From: an uncultured Clostridia bacterium | Lineage (GTDB): Bacteria; Bacillota; Clostridia; HGM11514 | NCBI GenBank assembly: GCA_902478725.1 | Contig: CABSMD010000092.1 | Location: forward strand, 1-8,990 | Length of the DNA: 8,990 nt | Direction of reading: 5' to 3' | Shown: positions 7,801 through 8,990 of the stretch, piece by piece | How positions within the stretch are numbered: position 1 is the stretch's first letter | Layout: each line of letters starts with the position of its first letter | Notes under the pieces: model-generated | Database searches by the model: none | What the model was told of the DNA's origin: nothing | What the model saw: only the letters and a program-made list of their open reading frames with translations | Made by a program: the position numbers and the translations under genes

Positions 7801-8479
7801 ATTCGCCTTCAGGTACCGAGATGGATTGCACACCGGAAGGCGTTGCGACCTCAGCGGCCTTGATGCGCCTCATCGACAAATCGTCGACATAAATCTCGGC
7901 AGTTTCGCCCTTAAAAGTATCATCCGCATTTTTGCTGTTCTGATAAATGCCGAACATTGGCTTGTAACCATCGACATATTCCGATTTATTCGCCTCTAAT
8001 ATGTAATATACGCGTGTCCACTCTTCGTTGCTGAGATCAAAGCCTGCGCTTTGTTTCAATATGGAGCCTGTGACACGAACCCCGACCCTGCCGCGCAAAC
8101 CTTCAGCCGGCGTGGCGGATGCAGCTTTCATGTAGGCTTCGACGAGAAAATAATCGCCAAAGTCATCCTCAGCGACTGTGATCGGACTTTTTGCCAAAAG
8201 CCCCTCGGTACCGCCGGCGGTTGTACTGCCGCCAGGCTTAAGCAGGGCAGACATGGTTCCACTGTGCGAAGCCACATTGGTAGCGGCGGCCGTAGCGGTT
8301 CCCCTTTTGTCCCATACGCCTGATATTAATTGTGTTCCATCAGACGCACCTTCGAATCCGCCATCTGCTATCCGTTCCGCAAAGATGTCGGCTTCTTCCG
8401 GTTCTGCCGTCGCAGGCATGACAACCATACAGGTTATTACCAGCAAGAAACACAGCAGAAACGATAGATACTTTTTCAT
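1847..8479 (-). CDS. Giant SLH-anchored extracellular multi-modular beta-helix protein, probable GH141-like glycoside hydrolase
   Basis: The 2210-residue product (about 235 kDa) is a predicted surface polysaccharide-active enzyme. Order: signal peptide (1-25); carbohydrate-binding-like domain (35-206) and Ig-like domain (213-299); the same pair again (302-481, 486-575); three homologous modules R1-R3 (577-677, 679-780, 785-881); beta-helix domain (887-1562); module R4 (1569-1668); FIVAR-like helices (1670-1744); unassigned beta domain (1752-1892); cadherin-like sandwich (1894-1980); linker (1982-2029); three SLH domains (2033-2207). The start is ATG at 8477-8479, because MKKYLSFLLCFLL begins a normal signal peptide and AGGAG lies 11 bases upstream. 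An in-frame GTG at 8531-8533 would add 18 polar residues ahead of the signal peptide and lacks a ribosome-binding site. The beta-helix motifs resemble GH141 (alpha-fucosidase/xylanase) more than classic pectate lyases, but the substrate is unknown. It is transcribed alone, ends in a strong terminator, and is divergent from an AraC-type regulator that probably controls it. Confidence 0.9.
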   Translation of the reverse strand: MKKYLSFLLCFLLVITCMVVMPATAEPEEADIFAERIADGGFEGASDGTQLISGVWDKRGTATAAATNVASHSGTMSALLKPGGSTTAGGTEGLLAKSPITVAEDDFGDYFLVEAYMKAASATPAEGLRGRVGVRVTGSILKQSAGFDLSNEEWTRVYYILEANKSEYVDGYKPMFGIYQNSKNADDTFKGETAEIYVDDLSMRRIKAAEVATPSGVQSISVPEGESVTETYTTEVLNEFGNNQVSQNRVVWSLQEAVAGVSIDPATGVLTVTKDAAPGTVNIIATQDGVSSEPLSVSLTGNIFANLIAADGSFESLAVGANVLSNNGWDPRGTSPAKPTVVVTDTDGYNSAKSALLTPAGTTNSGGAEGIIEKNTLPITLEDDLGEFYIIEAYMKAASATPSDDLRGKVALRCNNGSKLLQGPRVELSNSEWTRVYTIFQVNKEDFNTQGYKAVFGIDQNKSCKGDDFAVYIDDASVKIVRAAKLSKPSGSVEIPLPGSDPVEETYTVDVFNEFGDQSVSTKRLVWSLQEEVEGVSINPATGVLTVTSEASTGTVHIVAEEDGIQSEALEVALVDSPPEASEVSISDGGNNLLTGHYTYTDNHEEANSRYRWLRGTDLEDIDSWEAVMSGTCTASDLPTYTVTENDYNNYLVFEITPVSTVEPVTGTTVRSEPYLLPVAPVASDVAIEGGAVIGRELTGTYVYSDANDTEADQKDESTYRWLYSSTVDGDYQPISGATGKTYTVAADMAGKYIKFEVTPKNSAPAGDRGLPVASDPVYVTSANQAPIASDVRITGNLDVSSIITGAYGFSDPDGDDEGQSKYQWYFCDTADGEFKEIPGETARSLVIPELYAGKFIKFEVTPVDKFGLAGTSMQSEAVQIRAALRNSLFVALDGNDENDGSLEEPYATLEAARDTIREWKANGQMPEGGVTVYIRGGLYHLSQTFELTEEDSGTADMPIVYRPYGDEKVTFSGGYDMKLGQFQPVAGDMKNRLKSADAQNAVVVADLADLGIDEVEPVSTDKSSQRYNLYAPMMEMDGERMNLARYPNSDLRTDRPNLKVTRTGAPPVVTYSDETFSTWTYQPDQIWYLGYWQYEWAAEYVQGTIDSSAKTLTFTTEFNYNKLSANYSAPVRAFNIYEEIDEPGEWYIDHATGKLYLYPVAGSNTDSTVTMTHVDFDLFQLNNASNITLQGLEIKGSRGYGVVIDGGSNNKVENCDIHLFENKAVDIKGVSSYHNGVNNSKIYHCGFGAANLNGGDTASLTLSENYISNSEIFDFSMMREVYAPGVGVGGAGNILSHNDIYNCAHQAVSLSGVLNVIEYNKLHNVCRNAADMGVIYLGRRLTDQENTIRYNHFYDVGDFGTKSFYSCCVFTDDGDCNTVVYGNVAGPNVPNSQIFKVHGGANNHFYNNLLLDAPRVFYQNAWDKGRWYDSMFGTRLQTFADSAKTAFANELWLEKWPYLADLKDSTSKNDIPYVDVYPNEMSKNVYIYVNEEPHPTSQYSISSGSGGEVTGVKTNLQFQGEQYKSMVKDWDGGNYTLTDAAYTEIRKSIPEFETIPFEAIGPVSASNTAPVARNVKIFRDTGKQNTLVGSYTYYDSERDLEGESVYKWYVADQNQENGYKLIDGANERTFTYTDEYADKFIKFEVTPKDSLGNAGTPVRSEATQLISSKDGLLVMIQTAEELLDAAVEGSGLGEYPKDAIDAFKQIIEDAKDVYEDEGSDISAIERQASLLQAGTETFQKARIQSFVSDMTTGMVEIPDDLTDMDLNFTNLTGELTLQTNTLPAGTIRLVINGKEVTITVPAPTPLADGKLVIRAMTESTSEEVGDSYVIFMVGTSSDTFAQPLNVTVSGAAGNRLRMVENGQLIEIAGATTSGQNLVFPLVKGGEIAVYGSVVLNGDTSLKSITVNDQVITCVAGQYDYSVELPYGTKKATLSAATNNANATAKITQPSKLPGTAKIAVTAQDGTTKATYTVSITIAKRDATPTPSPTPDTPVILPPSGNGNGGTYIPGSGSILGSGSSGESNQNVTNAIFKDTAGHWAQADIEELYGRGIVAGVTADTFEPERQITRAEFATLAVKALGLSDSTSASFADVTEGAWYFDSVNAAANAGLIVGSDGYFRPDDVITREEMAVIIAKAYALCGGEAGESGAIDRFSDKDQIASWAQASVDMVTGAGLISGMTPSTFGGQNFTTRAQAAAVIRRMLRAVNK
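1859..2383 (-). other. Three SLH cell-wall-anchoring domains (protein residues 2033-2207)
   Basis: Three S-layer homology repeats close the protein: FKDTAGHWAQADIEELYGRG begins the first (2033-2083), FADVTEGAWYFDSVNAAANA the second (2091-2141) and FSDKDQIASWAQASVDMVTG the third (2155-2207). The conserved TRAE-type motif reads TRAE (2069-2072), TREE (2127-2130) and TRAQ (2193-2196), so the third copy departs from the acidic consensus. SLH trimers of this kind bind pyruvylated secondary cell-wall polysaccharide, which places the enzyme on the outer face of a Gram-positive wall. Confidence 0.95.
2393..2536 (-). other. Low-complexity linker before the SLH domains (residues 1982-2029)
   Basis: The linker starts with alternating Thr/Pro/Ser (TPTPSPTPDTP) and changes to a Gly/Ser/Asn-rich stretch. 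Such Pro/Thr linkers separate catalytic and anchoring parts of clostridial surface enzymes and may be glycosylated. It is the natural hinge between the wall-bound SLH trimer and the outward modules. Confidence 0.85.
2540..2800 (-). other. Cadherin-like beta-sandwich domain (residues 1894-1980)
   Basis: The stretch beginning VVLNGDTSLKSITVND, with the internal VELPYGTKKA and the ending DGTTKATYTVSITIAK, matches the cadherin-like beta-sandwich family common in secreted Firmicute proteins. It probably acts as a spacer or a protein- or glycan-binding module; no binding residues can be named. Confidence 0.7.
2804..3226 (-). other. Unassigned beta-rich domain (residues 1752-1892)
   Basis: About 140 residues between the FIVAR-like helices and the cadherin-like sandwich. 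It includes alternating hydrophobic stretches such as GTIRLVINGKEVTITVP, LVIRAMTE, SYVIFMVGT and LNVTVSG, so a beta-sandwich is likely. I recognise no family. No catalytic motif is visible. Confidence 0.5.
3248..3472 (-). other. FIVAR-like helical module (residues 1670-1744)
   Basis: The pattern is LLVMIQTAEELLDAAVEG, then GEYPKDAIDAFKQIIEDAK, and ends with a third helix of Ala/Leu/Gln heptads (SAIERQASLLQAGTETFQKA). This is the three-helix layout of FIVAR-like modules that sit C-terminal to enzymes in secreted polysaccharide-degrading proteins. It probably serves as a rigid spacer or binding module. Confidence 0.7.
3476..3775 (-). repeat. Protein module R4, C-terminal of the beta-helix (residues 1569-1668)
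   Basis: This is the fourth copy of a roughly 100-residue module whose other copies are all N-terminal of the beta-helix. Shared landmarks are TAPVARNVKI at the start, LVGSYTYYDSE, SVYKWYVAD, and near the end DKFIKFEVTPKDSLGNAGTP. It looks closest to R3, which has GKFIKFEVTPVDKFGLAGTS. The fold is probably an Ig/FN3-like sandwich. Confidence 0.8.
3794..5821 (-). other. Right-handed parallel beta-helix domain, GH141-like (residues 887-1562)
   Basis: The domain opens with FVALDGNDENDGSLEEPYAT and continues with VYIRGGLYHLSQTFELTEED and a following DSGTADMPIVYRPYGDEKV block. Next is the short motif ARYPN (1045-1049). The beta-helix coils lie at about 1180-1430 (NITLQGLEIKGSRGYGVVID, NKVENCDIHLFENKAVDIKG, HNDIYNCAHQAVSLSG, NVIEYNKLHNVCRNAADMGV). 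This order is typical of beta-helix glycoside hydrolases of the GH141 type. Aspartates D1332 and D1373/D1374 lie 41-42 residues apart, a spacing like the proposed acid pair of the characterised GH141 enzyme as I remember it. Pectate-lyase-like or another beta-helix family remains possible. Confidence 0.75.
5837..6751 (-). repeat. Protein modules R3, R2 and R1 in tandem (residues 785-881, 679-780, 577-677)
   Basis: Each module starts with a [A/P]xAS(D/E)V motif, then LTGxYxYxD, then YRW or YQW, and ends in a core such as KFIKFEVTP. R1 is the most diverged (NYLVFEITPVSTV) and R2 and R3 are closer (KYIKFEVTP, KFIKFEVTP). At DNA level the plus strand keeps a conserved stretch GGTGTTACCTCAAA near 5893 and again near 6201, with looser versions near 6510 and 3538. 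Copies of this module flank catalytic domains in other large clostridial and Paenibacillus surface enzymes. The ligand is unknown. Confidence 0.8.
6755..7576 (-). repeat. Second carbohydrate-binding-like plus Ig-like cassette (residues 302-575)
   Basis: Second copy of a two-domain cassette. The first part (302-481) has the galactose-binding-like jelly-roll pattern: an opening LIAADGSFESLAVGANVLSN, the segment FYIIEAYMKAASATPSDDLR, a WTRVY strand and a closing YIDDASVKIV. The second part (486-575) is a bacterial Ig-like domain with FNEFGDQSVSTKRLVWSLQ and GVSINPATGVLTVT. It aligns along its whole length with the cassette at 7583-8377. A glycan-binding role is inferred from the fold, not proven. 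Confidence 0.8.
7583..8377 (-). repeat. First carbohydrate-binding-like plus Ig-like cassette (residues 35-299)
   Basis: First copy, directly after the signal peptide region. Landmarks are RIADGGFEGASDGTQLISG, YFLVEAYMKAASATPAEGLR, EWTRVYYILEANK and IYVDDLSMRRI in the jelly-roll part, then LNEFGNNQVSQNRVVWSLQE and GVSIDPATGVLTVT in the Ig-like part. The block EAYMKAASATP recurs 278 residues later and SLQE 275 residues later, giving a DNA period of about 825-834 bases. The plus strand retains the shared CCTGCAGGCTCCA in both copies. Confidence 0.8.
8405..8479 (-). other. Sec-type signal peptide (residues 1-25)
   Basis: A charged start (MKKY) is followed by a hydrophobic core (LSFLLCFLLVITCMVVM) and a cleavage region PATA, with the cut predicted after A25 (ATA, then EPEE). 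The shape is typical for Sec export and signal peptidase I. Confidence 0.9.
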
Positions 8480-8490
8480 TCTACATCCAG

Positions 8491-8495
8491 CTCCT
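8491..8495 (-). promoter_or_regulatory. Ribosome-binding site deciding the start of the SLH protein
   Basis: On the minus strand AGGAG, within GGGAGAGGAG, stands 11 bases before the ATG at 8477-8479. The in-frame upstream GTG at 8531-8533 has no comparable purine run, which decides for the shorter protein. Confidence 0.8.
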
Positions 8496-8537
8496 CTCCC
8501 GAATTTTCCGGCGTATTCCCACTCAATGGGCACACCG

Positions 8538-8567
8538 CATTTATGAAAGTGAAATCTACTTTAAATG
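8538..8567. promoter_or_regulatory. Imperfect inverted repeat in the divergent intergenic region, possible operator
   Basis: The plus strand reads CATTTATGAAAGT (8538-8550), seven bases, then ACTTTAAATG (8558-8567). The inner arms AAAGT/ACTTT pair perfectly, and the outer CATTT/AAATG also pairs once a three-base asymmetry in the left arm is allowed. It lies 59-88 bases upstream of the SLH protein start and about 95-125 bases upstream of the regulator's start, so it could be an operator or a leader hairpin of the SLH gene. No experimental family consensus is matched. Confidence 0.35.
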
Positions 8568-8600
8568 TAACAGATAAAACAGCAAAATACTTTACCAATA

Positions 8601-8629
8601 TTGACTTCTTTCATCTAACATGATATATT
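8601..8629 (+). promoter_or_regulatory. Sigma-A promoter of the AraC-family regulator gene, extended -10
   Basis: TTGACT (8601-8606) is followed after 17 bases by TATATT (8624-8629), each five of six to consensus, with TG at 8621-8622 forming an extended -10 element. The start point would be near 8636, giving a leader of roughly 27 bases that contains the ribosome-binding site. I could not find a comparably good promoter for the divergent SLH gene, which fits a gene needing an activator. Confidence 0.75.
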
Positions 8630-8637
8630 TTGATATA
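8621..8637 (+). repeat. Short direct repeat TGATATA over the -10 region
   Basis: TGATATA occurs at 8621-8627 and again at 8631-8637, exactly ten bases (one helical turn) apart, overlapping the -10 element and start point of the regulator promoter. AraC-family proteins often bind direct repeats, so autoregulation is possible, but the sequence is AT-rich and the match could be chance. Confidence 0.3.
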
Positions 8638-8662
8638 AGTTTTAGAGGAGATTGATAAAATT

Positions 8663-8990
8663 ATGAAATATTATCAGCAGATTTTATTAAGAACGAATGT
8701 TCCGTTTGGAATATCTCAGACGTACTATCCCAACGGCCCGGTCGATAACCATTATCACGATCACTATGAACTGTATTATCAGGAGGCTGGAGAGAGGAAA
8801 TATTTTATTAAAACGCACTCTTATACCATTCATACAGGCGATGTGGTCTTTATTCCGCCGTTTGCACTGCACCACGCAAATAAGACGGAGCCTGGAAGAA
8901 CGCAGCGGAGCGTTCTCTACTTCAGCTCCCAATTTTGCAAAGAGCTGAGGGATATGTCCAGGCAGTTGTTTTACCACTTTGAAAACGGAA
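8663..8990 (+). CDS. AraC-family transcriptional regulator, N-terminal cupin part, truncated by window edge
   Basis: The first 109 codons are present; the gene runs off the right edge. The N-terminal cupin is recognisable from HYHDHYELYYQEAGE with H30, H32, H34 and E36, then IHTGDVVFIPPFALHHA with the GD turn at 59-60 and H70/H71. This pattern belongs to the sugar-sensing domain of AraC/XylS-type regulators, whose DNA-binding helix-turn-helix pair would be in the missing C-terminal half. The ATG at 8663-8665 follows AGAGGAG (8644-8650) with a 12-base spacing. It has its own strong promoter and is divergent from the SLH beta-helix gene, the standard arrangement for a regulator of a neighbouring glycan-use gene. 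A stand-alone cupin enzyme cannot be fully excluded without the C-terminus. Confidence 0.85.
   Translation, partial: MKYYQQILLRTNVPFGISQTYYPNGPVDNHYHDHYELYYQEAGERKYFIKTHSYTIHTGDVVFIPPFALHHANKTEPGRTQRSVLYFSSQFCKELRDMSRQLFYHFENG

Noticed and set aside
8405..8479. Lipoprotein signal (LVITC) in the signal peptide
   Set aside because: The residue before the cysteine is Thr, not Gly/Ala/Ser, and the hydrophobic core continues past the cysteine to an ATA cleavage site. SLH domains already provide anchoring.
8480..8533. Longer version of the SLH protein starting at GTG 8531-8533
   Set aside because: It adds 18 polar residues ahead of a clear signal peptide and has no ribosome-binding site, whereas the ATG at 8477-8479 has AGGAG upstream.
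8543..8558. Possible catabolite-response (cre) element ATGAAAGTGAAATCTA
   Set aside because: It lacks the central CG and misses other conserved positions of the cre consensus, so the match is too weak to call.
8567..8640. Sigma-A promoter for the SLH protein gene
   Set aside because: Candidates such as TTGGTA with TATCTG at 16 bases match too poorly, so no promoter is assigned.

Overview
The window looks like chromosomal DNA from a Gram-positive, Clostridia-type Firmicute. Three things suggest this: the 5' end of der (GTPase Der/EngA) sits just downstream of a DUF512-type radical SAM gene, a pairing familiar from clostridial genomes; the largest gene encodes a giant secreted protein with three C-terminal SLH domains, the usual anchor to Gram-positive secondary cell-wall polymers; and the ribosome-binding sites and promoters are strong, sigma-A-like matches. 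I cannot name a genus from the sequence alone.

Layout, left to right. Positions 1-1700 hold a minus-strand housekeeping pair: the DUF512/PDZ radical SAM protein (390-1700, GTG start, with its own good promoter) followed after 76 bases by der (313 down to the window edge, truncated). The gap and the end of the first gene carry a degenerate 16-base tandem repeat. Positions 1701-1846 hold the promoter of that pair and, just before it, a rho-independent terminator closing the next minus-strand gene. Positions 1847-8479 are one 2210-codon minus-strand gene. Its product has a signal peptide, two copies of a carbohydrate-binding-like plus Ig-like cassette, three copies of a roughly 100-residue module, a right-handed parallel beta-helix catalytic-type domain (GH141-like by motif), a fourth copy of the 100-residue module, a helical FIVAR-like segment, an unassigned beta domain, a cadherin-like sandwich, a Pro/Thr/Ser then Gly/Ser linker, and three SLH domains. 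Positions 8480-8662 are an AT-rich divergent intergenic region with an inverted repeat and a very good plus-strand promoter. From 8663 to the end is the N-terminal cupin half of an AraC-family regulator on the plus strand, truncated by the window.

The most interesting unit is the right-hand pair: a surface-displayed, multi-modular polysaccharide-active enzyme divergently transcribed from an AraC-type sugar-responsive regulator. The likely picture (inference) is that the regulator senses a glycan breakdown product and controls both itself and the enzyme, which is held on the cell wall by its SLH domains with its binding modules and beta-helix reaching outward. I see no rRNA, tRNA, CRISPR array, transposon or phage gene in the window.
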